A stretch of 64,000 nucleotides of DNA from CAZMZW01 sp963802275. GTDB lineage: Bacteria; Chloroflexota; Anaerolineae; Anaerolineales; Anaerolineaceae. The notes beneath the pieces are model-generated. The model was not told the DNA's origin. It did not search any database and saw only the letters and a list, made by a program, of their open reading frames with translations. Positions 27,181-35,362 of this stretch are shown here, one piece after another. The number at the start of each line of letters is the position of its first letter. Position 1 is the stretch's first letter. Where the stretch lies: the NCBI GenBank assembly GCA_963802275.1, contig CAWDIB010000004.1:1240001-1304000 (forward strand), read 5' to 3'. The position numbers and the translations under genes were made by a program.

Positions 27181-28998
27181 CTATTTTACAGTTTTCTTTG
27201 AAGATGCCCGCCTCTTTATCTTCTCGCCATTTTTCGGTTCATCAGCAAATTGAAGTGTCCAAAGGTGATAGTACATCTTTTTCTTTGCCAATAACTCTTT
27301 GTGGCTACCATCTTCAATGATCTGACCTTCATGCAAAACCAGGATACGGTCTGCACTCTGAACCGTGGATAACCGGTGAGCCACCACAAATGTGGTCCGC
27401 CCTTTCATCAGGATATCCAAGGCTGCCTGGACCTCATGCTCTGATTCGGTATCCAGTGCCGAAGTCGCCTCGTCCAGAATGAGTATGCGCGGATCTTTCA
27501 GAAGGGCCCTGGCAATGGCAAGCCGCTGACGCTGCCCGGCGGAAAGCTTTACACCGCGTTCTCCCACAGCCGTCTCGTACCCGTCTGAGAGCGATTTAAT
27601 GAAATCATGCGCATAAGCCGCCCTGGCCACCCGTTCAATGTCGGATGTTTTTGCATTTGACCTTCCATAGGCTATATTTTCACGAACTGTCCCGCCAAAG
27701 AGGAATATTTCCTGGGGAACCAGCCCGATTTGAGCACGCAAGCCGCGCAAATCCACTTCATTAATATCCATACCATCCACTTCAATATGACCGCTGCTGG
27801 GATCAAAGAAGCGCGGAATGAGATTAACCAGGGTGGTCTTGCCAACTCCGCTGGGTCCAACAATGGCAACAATTTGAGCTGGCAGTATTTCCAGATTAAT
27901 ATTTTGTAATATCAACTCTTCACCAGGTTCGTAACGAAAACTGACGTCCTTGAAACTGATATGACCCTTAATACTGGGAAGTGGTTTGATATTTTTATCT
28001 GCAACGGGTTCCTTGCTTGTTTCCAGAATTTCGAATATGCGGGTGGAAGCTCCGCTGGCTTCCTTAAGCTGCGAGTATTGCCCGGCAAACTCGCTGATGG
28101 GGGCTGCCACCATGAGCATGTAGATCAGGAACGAAACAAGTTTGCCGGGTGTCATCTGTCCGATGATGACTTGCCGTCCGCCAAACCAAATGATGGCAGT
28201 GACCGTGAACAAAGAAAGCATGCTGACAATGGGCATGAAAGCCGCCCGTAATTTAGTACGTTTCATGATCGTCTGAAAGGTCTCTTCGATCCTGTTAGCA
28301 AATTTTTTCTGTTCGAATTTTTCCTTGGTAAAGGATTTCACCACGCGGATGCCGGCGATGGCTTCTTCCAACACCGAGGTGGCATTCGCCAGCCGATCCT
28401 GGATGAGGACTGTGATTCGTTCCAGCCGCTGGCCAAAGACAAAACCGGTTACCAGCAGGAATGGTGCCAGAAGGAACACGAACAAGGTCATCTGCCAATT
28501 GAGGATGAACATCATCGCCAATCCACCGATAATGGTGACCACCTGGCGCAGCATGGCCACGGGAACATCCGTTATTGCCAGCTGGATAACCGACACATCA
28601 TTGGTGACTCGCGACACCAGTTCACCCACACGGCTGTTGGAAAAAAAGCCCAGTGGCAACCAGAGTAAATGCTCCTGGATGTCCATGCGCAGGTCGGCAA
28701 TGACCCGCTGGGCGACATAAATTAAGAGGTAATTTTGAACATAACCAATGACAGCCTGAATAATGAAAAGAATGATCAGCCAGAAAGTGATGTTGTCCAG
28801 CTGGGCCAGGTTGTGGGTGATAAAAAAGGAATCGACCAGGGTCTGGATAGCCCATGGTAGTGCCAGACCGATCAGGCTCCAGATGGTGAGCGATGTGGCC
28901 GCCACAGCCATTTGCTTCCAATAGGGCTGTAAATAACGGAGCAATTTGCCGATTTGATTGCCGGCGGGAGCGGGCTTTTGAATCTTGTCTTCAGGCAT
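27181..28998 (-). CDS. ABC exporter, fused permease-ATPase (MsbA-like)
   Basis: A 605-residue half-transporter that works as a dimer. Six TM helices span about residues 30-320. The nucleotide-binding domain has Walker A 'GPSGVGKTT', Q-loop 'LVPQEIFLF', signature 'LSAGQRQRLAIARA', Walker B 'ILILDEATSALD' and switch 'VAHRLSTV'. The C-terminus is Lys/Arg rich. It exports lipids, drugs or peptides; the substrate cannot be told. It is convergent with the DUF2179 gene (18-base gap) and stands alone. Confidence 0.93.
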   Translation of the reverse strand: MPEDKIQKPAPAGNQIGKLLRYLQPYWKQMAVAATSLTIWSLIGLALPWAIQTLVDSFFITHNLAQLDNITFWLIILFIIQAVIGYVQNYLLIYVAQRVIADLRMDIQEHLLWLPLGFFSNSRVGELVSRVTNDVSVIQLAITDVPVAMLRQVVTIIGGLAMMFILNWQMTLFVFLLAPFLLVTGFVFGQRLERITVLIQDRLANATSVLEEAIAGIRVVKSFTKEKFEQKKFANRIEETFQTIMKRTKLRAAFMPIVSMLSLFTVTAIIWFGGRQVIIGQMTPGKLVSFLIYMLMVAAPISEFAGQYSQLKEASGASTRIFEILETSKEPVADKNIKPLPSIKGHISFKDVSFRYEPGEELILQNINLEILPAQIVAIVGPSGVGKTTLVNLIPRFFDPSSGHIEVDGMDINEVDLRGLRAQIGLVPQEIFLFGGTVRENIAYGRSNAKTSDIERVARAAYAHDFIKSLSDGYETAVGERGVKLSAGQRQRLAIARALLKDPRILILDEATSALDTESEHEVQAALDILMKGRTTFVVAHRLSTVQSADRILVLHEGQIIEDGSHKELLAKKKMYYHLWTLQFADEPKNGEKIKRRASSKKTVK

Positions 28999-29052
28999 TT
29001 CGTGGGATTATATCAGTATTGCTTTTTCAAGGCTCTACTAGCTGAAATACAG

Positions 29053-29089
29053 ATGGCCTCAACAGCGAAATTTTAACTGTAGAGGCCAT
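29053..29089 (-). terminator. Hairpin downstream of enolase (probable terminator)
   Basis: An 8-bp perfect stem (ATGGCCTC / GAGGCCAT) extended by AACAG/CTGT pairing lies about 125 bases past the enolase stop. The trailing T-tract is weak, so termination is likely but not certain. Confidence 0.5.
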
Positions 29090-29212
29090 TTAATGAATAA
29101 TGCTGTTCTTTTAATATGTCTTAGACCATTCTTCACACCTGAAATCGCTGACAGACAAGGTTAAAGGGCATTTAGTTGTTGCCTGAAAACAACATTTCTA
29201 CAAGAAAATGAA

Positions 29213-30499
29213 TCAGCGCACGAATGCCTTGTGGCCGGCATATTCAGCCTTGCTTCCCAGCTCCTCCTCAATGCGCATCAACTGATTGTATTTTTCCACA
29301 CGCTCGCCTCGGCACGGTGCTCCTGTCTTCAGATGCCCGGTGCGCATGGCAACAGTGAAATCGGCGATGAAGGAATCAACCGTTTCACCTGAGCGGTGGG
29401 ATACCATGGCGCCCCAGCCGGCTTTGCGCGCCATCTCGATGGTGGATATGGTTTCTGTCAGGGAACCGATCTGATTAAGTTTGATCAGGACTCCATTGGC
29501 GGCGTTTTCTTTAATGCCTCTGGAAACACGCTCCACATTGGTGACAAAAAGATCATCGCCAACCAGTTCAATTTTGTCGCCCACTGTCTTATTTAACAAT
29601 TTCCAGCCATCCCAATCATCTTCAGCCAGGCCATCCTCCAATACCTTCAGGGGATATTTCTTCGCCCAGTCGGCATACATGTCCACCATCTCGGCTGAAG
29701 TGACTTTTCTCCCTTCGGTGCGCAGGTTATACACACCATCTTCATAAAAACCGCTGGAAGCCGGGTCAAGCGCAATGGCAATTTGCTCACCAGGGCGATA
29801 TCCTTTTTTCTCCATGGCTTGAATGATCAGTTCAATCGCTTGCGCGTTGCTTTTCAAAGTCGGGGCAAAACCACCTTCGTCACCCACACCGGTGCTATAA
29901 CCGCCCGCTTTTAGCACACTTTTAAGGGAATGATAAATCTCGCTGCCCCAGCGCAAGGCCTCACGGAAGTTGGGTGCGCCGACCGGCGCGATCATGAATT
30001 CCTGTAAATCTGTTCCTTGCCAGTTGGCATGCACGCCGCCGTTCATAATATTGAACATTGGCACAGGCAGCAGCGTGGCCTTTTCGCCGCCCAGGTAACG
30101 GTAAAGGGGTTCACCCTTTGCCATGGCTGCTGCACGGGCAACCGCCAGGCTGACGCCCAAAATGGCATTGGCACCCAAAACACTCTTATTGGGGGTGCCA
30201 TCCAGTTTTAGCATGGCATGGTCAACTGCCGCCTGGCCTTCCGCATCCATGCCAGCCACTTGCCTGGCAATATTTTCATTGACATTGGCAACTGCTTTCA
30301 ACACCCCTTTGCCCTCATAACGGGCTTTGTCGCCATCGCGCAATTCCAATGCCTCATGGACGCCGGTCGAGGCGCCCGATGGAACTGCCGCTCGTCCGGT
30401 CACACCCCCCGCCAGTTTTACCTCCACCTCAACGGTGGGATTGCCGCGTGAATCCAATATCTCGCGCGCATGAACTGATTGAATGGTTAAAGCAGACAT
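29213..30499 (-). CDS. eno: Enolase (phosphopyruvate hydratase)
   Basis: A 428-residue glycolytic enzyme converting 2-phosphoglycerate to phosphoenolpyruvate. Family motifs are intact: 'AREILDSRGNPTVEVEV' at the N-terminus, 'PSGASTG', 'GDDLFVTN' (Mg ligand Asp), 'LIKLNQIGSLTET' (catalytic Lys) and 'VSHRSGETVDSFIADF' (second catalytic region). AGAGGAA precedes the ATG by 7 bases, and a promoter-like pair is upstream. It is monocistronic. Confidence 0.97.
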   Translation of the reverse strand: MSALTIQSVHAREILDSRGNPTVEVEVKLAGGVTGRAAVPSGASTGVHEALELRDGDKARYEGKGVLKAVANVNENIARQVAGMDAEGQAAVDHAMLKLDGTPNKSVLGANAILGVSLAVARAAAMAKGEPLYRYLGGEKATLLPVPMFNIMNGGVHANWQGTDLQEFMIAPVGAPNFREALRWGSEIYHSLKSVLKAGGYSTGVGDEGGFAPTLKSNAQAIELIIQAMEKKGYRPGEQIAIALDPASSGFYEDGVYNLRTEGRKVTSAEMVDMYADWAKKYPLKVLEDGLAEDDWDGWKLLNKTVGDKIELVGDDLFVTNVERVSRGIKENAANGVLIKLNQIGSLTETISTIEMARKAGWGAMVSHRSGETVDSFIADFTVAMRTGHLKTGAPCRGERVEKYNQLMRIEEELGSKAEYAGHKAFVR

Positions 30500-30549
30500 A
30501 AATGATTCCTCTTTTCTTTGATTAGTCTCTACTCAATAGACAAGGCTCA

Positions 30550-30579
30550 ATTTTATTTCACTTTCATAACTAATGGCAA
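30550..30579 (-). promoter_or_regulatory. Probable sigma-70 promoter for enolase
   Basis: On the minus strand TTGCCA (30574-30579) and TAAAAT (30550-30555) are 18 bases apart, about 50 bases upstream of the enolase ATG. Confidence 0.5.
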
Positions 30580-30615
30580 ATAACTAAAAGGTCATAAAGT
30601 ATGCACCTAAGCAAA

Positions 30616-30621
30616 TATAAT
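30616..30621 (+). promoter_or_regulatory. -10 box 6 bases before an ATG (leaderless promoter candidate)
   Basis: A perfect TATAAT ends 6 bases before the ATG at 30628. The only purine run between them (AGGA) is too close to the ATG to serve as a ribosome binding site. Confidence 0.5.
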
Positions 30622-30627
30622 TAGGAT

Positions 30628-31497
30628 ATGACATCCACAATTGACTCTGAAAAATTGTTCGAAATTTGCCGCCTGCCGGTTGACCAATTGGAGCAACACC
30701 CCGGCCTCAAAATTAAATTCAAACTGGTGGAAACACCTGAAGAGGTTCACCGCTGGGCAGCGCAGGATATGGCTAAGGAGGTAAAACGCAACAATGCTGC
30801 CGGGCAGCCAACCCGCTGGATCCTGCCCTGTGGACCCACAAAACAATTTCCACTATTCGCTGAAATCGTCAACCGCGAAAACATTAGTCTGAAAGATCTT
30901 TTTGTTTTTCATATGGATGAAATGCTGGACTGGCAGGGCCGGCCGATTGCACTGGACCATCCCTTTTCCTTTGAAGGCCAGATGAGGAAATATTTTTATG
31001 GTCCTATCAAGGCAGAGTTGAACGTACCGGAAAACCAGCGATTCTTTCCATCCATTTTTGATATTGATAGCCTCAGCCGGAAGATCGAGGAGCTGGGTGG
31101 GGTGGACACCACCTATGCCGGCATCGGCTACCGCGGGCACATCGCCATGAACGAGCCGCCGCATTCGCCCTGGTATACGGTCACACTGGAGGACCTGCGT
31201 AATTCCAAAACCCGCATCCTGCATATCAACGACGACACCATTATTGCCCTCAGCCAGCGCAATGTGGGCGGATGTTCGCACATGGTTCCACCGATGACCA
31301 TCACCTTGGGCATGAAGGACCTGCTCTCCGCCAGGCGACTGTGCTTCATCGCCGATACCGGTGCCTGGAAGCGCACGGTGCTGCGTATTCTGCTTTTGGG
31401 TGAGCAAAGCGTGGAATACCCGGTCACCCTAGCCCAGGACCATACCGATGCCATGCTGGTATGTGACCGCAACACCATTCTCCCGGCTTTGGATTAA
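30628..31497 (+). CDS. Glucosamine-6-phosphate deaminase/isomerase-like protein (NagB family)
   Basis: A 289-residue sugar-phosphate isomerase-like protein. 'ILPCGPT' near residue 70 is the phosphate-binding loop, 'FHMDEML' near 95 matches the NagB catalytic Asp region, and 'YAGIGYRGHIAMNEPP' near 168 matches the catalytic Asp/His motif GxDGHIAFNEP, but with Tyr-Arg in place of Gly-x-Asp. That change, and the divergent C-terminus, make it uncertain whether it is a true deaminase. No nagA or amino-sugar transporter is adjacent. It stands alone with a leaderless-type promoter. Confidence 0.85.
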   Translation: MTSTIDSEKLFEICRLPVDQLEQHPGLKIKFKLVETPEEVHRWAAQDMAKEVKRNNAAGQPTRWILPCGPTKQFPLFAEIVNRENISLKDLFVFHMDEMLDWQGRPIALDHPFSFEGQMRKYFYGPIKAELNVPENQRFFPSIFDIDSLSRKIEELGGVDTTYAGIGYRGHIAMNEPPHSPWYTVTLEDLRNSKTRILHINDDTIIALSQRNVGGCSHMVPPMTITLGMKDLLSARRLCFIADTGAWKRTVLRILLLGEQSVEYPVTLAQDHTDAMLVCDRNTILPALD

Positions 31498-31530
31498 CCA
31501 AAGTCAAGTAATTTATTTATCATCCATTTG

Positions 31531-32759
31531 ATGCAGCGACTATCCTTTGATACTTTTCGCCCGCTCATCCTGCGTGCACAATTACTAGAACGGCAGAATG
31601 AGCCTGGGAACAGGCAAGGAAGGAGCAGCCAGAGCGGTTGACCAGCTGGGCTATGTGCAGATCGACACCATCTCGCGAGTGGAACGCGCCCATCACCACA
31701 CGCTCTGGTCGCGCGTGCCCGGTTACCAGCCCGGCATGCTGGAGGAATTGCAGGCAGTTGACAAACGGGTCTTTGAATACTGGGGGCACGAAGCTTCCTA
31801 CCTGCCCATGCAGGATTATCGCTTCTATCTCCCGCGCATGCGCAGTTTTTCCGACCCGGCAGTTGGCTGGCACAGGCATTTGCTTGAAAAATACCATCAC
31901 TTGACGCCGCACATCCTGGAGCGCATCAGGCAGGAAGGGCCATTGAGCTTCCAAGGACTTTGAAAAACCAGCCGGGGGAAAGCAGGGCGGCTGGTGGGAC
32001 TGGAAGCCGGCCAAGACCGCCATGGAGCTCCTTTTTTGGCAGGGTAGATTGATGGTGGCGGAAAGGCGCAGTTTTCAGCGGGTGTATGACCTGACCGAAC
32101 GGGTATTGCCGGATTGGGTGGATACACATATGCCGGATGAAATTGAATTGGCACAATTCTATGTGCGCCGGGCGCTGCAATCCCAGGTGGTAGCCCGCGC
32201 ACGGGAGATCCAGCTGCACCTGGGAGGAGCCACCGCTACCCTGGTGAAAAAAGGACTGGAAACCCTGATGGAAAACGGGGAGGTACTCCAATTGGAACTG
32301 GCAGAAGACCCAAGGCAACCGTACTTTGCGCTATCTGAAAAATTGAATGAAAAAGCCAAAATGAGCTCACCCCGCGTGCACATTCTTTCCCCTTTTGATA
32401 ATGTCCTCATTCAACGTGAGCGCACACGGCGCCTGTTCCAGTTTAACTTTGCCCTGGAGTGTTATCTGCCGGCTGAGAAACGGAAAACCGGTTATTTCCT
32501 TTTACCAATCCTGTGGGGCGAGCGCTTTGCTGGGAGGATGGATACGCAAGCGGACCGCAAACGGAAAACGCTCATCCTTCATAACCTTGTACTGGAAAAA
32601 GACATGAACAAACCGGAAGATTTTCTTTTCCCGTTTGCGGAGGAATTGACCGAATACAAGAAATTTAATGGCTGCCAGCACATTGAAGTCCTGCGTACCC
32701 ACCCGGCCTATCTCAAGGCAAAAATTAAGAATTCATTAAGGTCACTGCCAGGCGGGTAA
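31531..32759 (+). pseudogene. YcaQ-like winged-helix DNA glycosylase (DUF1006), two frameshifts
   Basis: Three overlapping plus-strand frames make one YcaQ-type protein of about 409 residues. The N-terminus from the ATG at 31531 ('LSFDTFRPLILRAQLLE') shifts frame near 31600, the middle piece (31598-31963, 'VDQLGYVQIDTISRVERAHH') shifts near 31950-31960, and the last piece (32022-32759) carries 'LSPFDNVLIQRERTRRLF'. In both places removing one base restores the frame. YcaQ/AlkZ proteins unhook interstrand DNA crosslinks; the conserved QxD-type motif is 'QIDTI'. This is either a recently broken gene or two single-base sequence errors. Confidence 0.8.
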
Positions 32760-32786
32760 ACCAGCAGGTGAAAAACCCCTGAATGT

Positions 32787-32792
32787 TATAAT
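32787..32792 (+). promoter_or_regulatory. -10 box 6 bases before an ATG (leaderless promoter candidate)
   Basis: A perfect TATAAT ends 6 bases before the ATG at 32799 of the C39-type peptidase gene. No Shine-Dalgarno sequence or -35 is visible. Confidence 0.5.
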
Positions 32793-32798
32793 GCCCGC

Positions 32799-34070
32799 AT
32801 GTCCCGCCGAAAATTCCTGGCGGTCCTCCTGGCCGGTCTGGCCATGGTGGCAGCCAGTTACATCCTGATCTTGCAGCCGTCCGTTCAATCCAGAGCCGGT
32901 TACTTTGTTCTGGAACTGTTCACCCGGGCGCAAACCTGGCTGCGACCTCCCCAAAACGTGGCTTTCTCCAGTTCCACCGCCCTGCCGGCTGAGCTTCTCC
33001 CCACCATCGCCGTCGAAGCAGCTGCCGAGGGCGGGAAAGAGGAAAATTCAAGCACGGCTGCCAAACCATTGCCGGTCTCAAGCCTGATCACGGGTGGCAA
33101 TTATTTTTCGCAGCATAACCGCTGGAATTACTGCGGACCAGCCAACGTGTCCATGCTGCTTTCCTATTTGGGGTGGCATGGAGATGCGGATGAGGTTGCA
33201 CGGGTGGTTAAACCCTACCCCAAGGATAAAAATGTCATGCCGTATGAGATGCTGGATTTCATCCGCTTTGCCGGATACGACGGCATCCTGCGGGTGGGAG
33301 GTGATATCGACCTGCTCAAGCGCCTGATAGCCAATGGCTTTGTGGTGCTGGTTGAGAAAGGACCGCACTTTCGCGATATTCAGGGCAGTATCACCTGGAT
33401 GGGTCACTACCAGGTGCTGAGCGGGTATGATGACATCAACCGCGTCTTCATCGCCCAGGATTCCTATATCAAAGCAGACTACGAGCAGCCCTATGACAAG
33501 CTGATTGAGGAATGGCGCAGCTTTAACTACACTTACCTGGTGGCGTTTCACCCCGAAGAGCGCGATGAAGCCCTTTCCTTATTGGGTGAGGATGCAGATG
33601 AAACCACCAACTTTCAGCGCGCATTAAAAAAAGCCGCCGAGGAAACATCCGCCTTGCGCGGCGTGGACCAATTTTTTGCCTTTTACAATTACGGCACCAA
33701 CCTGGTCAGTTTAAGGGATTACGCAGGCGCAGCCAGGGCCTACGATACGGCTTTTGCCTTGTATGATTCCCTGCCGCAGAGCATGTCCATCCGCCCTTAC
33801 CGTATTCTCTGGTACCAGACCGGTCCTTTTTTCGCATATTATTACACCGGGCGCTACGGCGACGTGATCAACAAAGCCACTTTCAATTCCATTGATATGG
33901 TGCGGGATGATACCCCCGCGCTGGAAGAGAGTTATTTCTGGCGCGGCATGGCAAAATTGCAGCTTGGTGAGCGCCAATCCGCCATTGACGATTTTTACAC
34001 CTGCCTGCAATATCATACCGGGTTCGAAGTGTGCCGCAACGCGCTGAGTGGGTTGGGCATCCAGCCATAG
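32799..34070 (+). CDS. C39-like cysteine peptidase with TPR-like C-terminus, exported
   Basis: A 423-residue protein. An N-terminal hydrophobic segment (about residues 7-26) with preceding Arg residues is a signal anchor. A low-complexity linker leads to a Peptidase_C39_2 domain with Cys112 in 'NYCGPANVSML', His203 in 'GHYQVLSGYDD' and Asp221 in 'IAQDSY' as the likely catalytic triad. From residue 260 helical repeats resembling TPRs follow ('YNYGTNLVSLRDYAGAARAYDTAFALYD'). It probably processes or binds peptides outside the membrane. It precedes sbcD by 41 bases on the same strand, with no obvious functional link. Confidence 0.85.
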   Translation: MSRRKFLAVLLAGLAMVAASYILILQPSVQSRAGYFVLELFTRAQTWLRPPQNVAFSSSTALPAELLPTIAVEAAAEGGKEENSSTAAKPLPVSSLITGGNYFSQHNRWNYCGPANVSMLLSYLGWHGDADEVARVVKPYPKDKNVMPYEMLDFIRFAGYDGILRVGGDIDLLKRLIANGFVVLVEKGPHFRDIQGSITWMGHYQVLSGYDDINRVFIAQDSYIKADYEQPYDKLIEEWRSFNYTYLVAFHPEERDEALSLLGEDADETTNFQRALKKAAEETSALRGVDQFFAFYNYGTNLVSLRDYAGAARAYDTAFALYDSLPQSMSIRPYRILWYQTGPFFAYYYTGRYGDVINKATFNSIDMVRDDTPALEESYFWRGMAKLQLGERQSAIDDFYTCLQYHTGFEVCRNALSGLGIQP

Positions 34071-34111
34071 AATGTAAAATTATCCATACGGGAAATCGGA
34101 TCCCGCAATAA

Positions 34112-35362
34112 ATGGTCAAGATATTACATTTTGCGGACGCGCACATTGACATGGCCCGCTCCGGTCGACTGGATGCGCATAGCGGCCTGCCATTGCGGGT
34201 GATGGATTTTTTGAAAGCCCTGGATGCCATTGTGGATGCCGCCATCCAGGAAAAGGTGGACCTGGTTCTTTTCTGCGGGGATGCCTACCGCGACCGCACA
34301 CCGGCACCCACTTTCCAACGCGAATGGGGCAAACGGATGAAACGCCTTTCCCAGGCGGAAATCCCGACATTATTGGTGGTGGGCAATCACGATCTTTCCC
34401 CGGCTGTTGGACGGGCGCATGCCCTGCAGGAATATGAAACGCTGCAGGTGCCTTTCATCCGCGTCATCAGCCAGCCCGCGCTGCTTGGACCGCAGGAATT
34501 ATATGGGCTGCCTCTGCAAGTGATTGGACTGCCCTGGTTGACCCGCAGCAAACTGCAGGAAAAATTCCAGGAGATAAACGAAAGCCAGGAGAACATTGAA
34601 CCGGGGAATCAGATGGCGGTGCTTTTGGAAAATTTGATTAAGAACCTCAATCCAGGTCAACCCGCCATCCTGGCAGCGCATGCTTCGGTGCAAGGTGCCC
34701 TTTATGGGAATGAACGCAGCGTGATGCTCGGCAGCGATGTCATCCTCCCTTTGTCAAGTGTGCGTGATTCCCGCCTGGATTATGCCGCCCTCGGTCATAT
34801 TCACAAAGCGCAGGACCTAAACCGCGAAAGCCATCCTCCAGTGGTATACCCGGGGTCCATTGAGCGGGTTGATTTTGGAGAAGCGGGGGATGATAAATAT
34901 TTTGTCATTGCACAGGTTGAAAAAGGAAATACCCGTCTTGAATGGCGGAAATTATCCGGCCGAAAGTTCTTTGACATTCAGGTGGAACTGGATTCCCAGG
35001 AAAGGATACAGGAAAAGGTGGAAAACCACCTCCCATCCCCATCCGAGATGAAAGATGCGATTGTCCGCCTGAAATTGCTTTATCCGCGTGAATGGGAGGC
35101 GTTGATCGATGAGCCATCCATACGCCGGCATGCCGGCAGCGCGTTTGAGTTTCATTTTTTACGGCAGCCGCGTTTGCAGCTGGGTACAGACAGGCACCTG
35201 GCATCCACCCTGCTGGGCAAATCCACCATTGAACAGCTTGGCTTTTACTTTAAGAACCTTGAAATGAACGATGAGGAGATCCAGGACCTTAAACCCCTGG
35301 CTGAGGAAATCATGGCAAAGGCCGAGAGCGGTTATGCAGCTGAGGAGGAAACCGCGTCATGA
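34112..35362 (+). CDS. sbcD: DNA repair exonuclease SbcD/Mre11
   Basis: A 416-residue manganese-dependent nuclease subunit. Phosphoesterase motifs are visible: 'FADAHIDMARSG' (Asp9, His11), 'FCGDAYRDRTP', 'VVGNHDLSP', 'LAAHASVQG' and 'ALGHIHKAQ'. With SbcC it cuts hairpins and DNA ends blocked by protein. The stop overlaps the sbcC start by 4 bases (ATGA), showing a coupled operon. The C-terminal region is divergent but the length is normal. Confidence 0.95.
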   Translation: MVKILHFADAHIDMARSGRLDAHSGLPLRVMDFLKALDAIVDAAIQEKVDLVLFCGDAYRDRTPAPTFQREWGKRMKRLSQAEIPTLLVVGNHDLSPAVGRAHALQEYETLQVPFIRVISQPALLGPQELYGLPLQVIGLPWLTRSKLQEKFQEINESQENIEPGNQMAVLLENLIKNLNPGQPAILAAHASVQGALYGNERSVMLGSDVILPLSSVRDSRLDYAALGHIHKAQDLNRESHPPVVYPGSIERVDFGEAGDDKYFVIAQVEKGNTRLEWRKLSGRKFFDIQVELDSQERIQEKVENHLPSPSEMKDAIVRLKLLYPREWEALIDEPSIRRHAGSAFEFHFLRQPRLQLGTDRHLASTLLGKSTIEQLGFYFKNLEMNDEEIQDLKPLAEEIMAKAESGYAAEEETAS

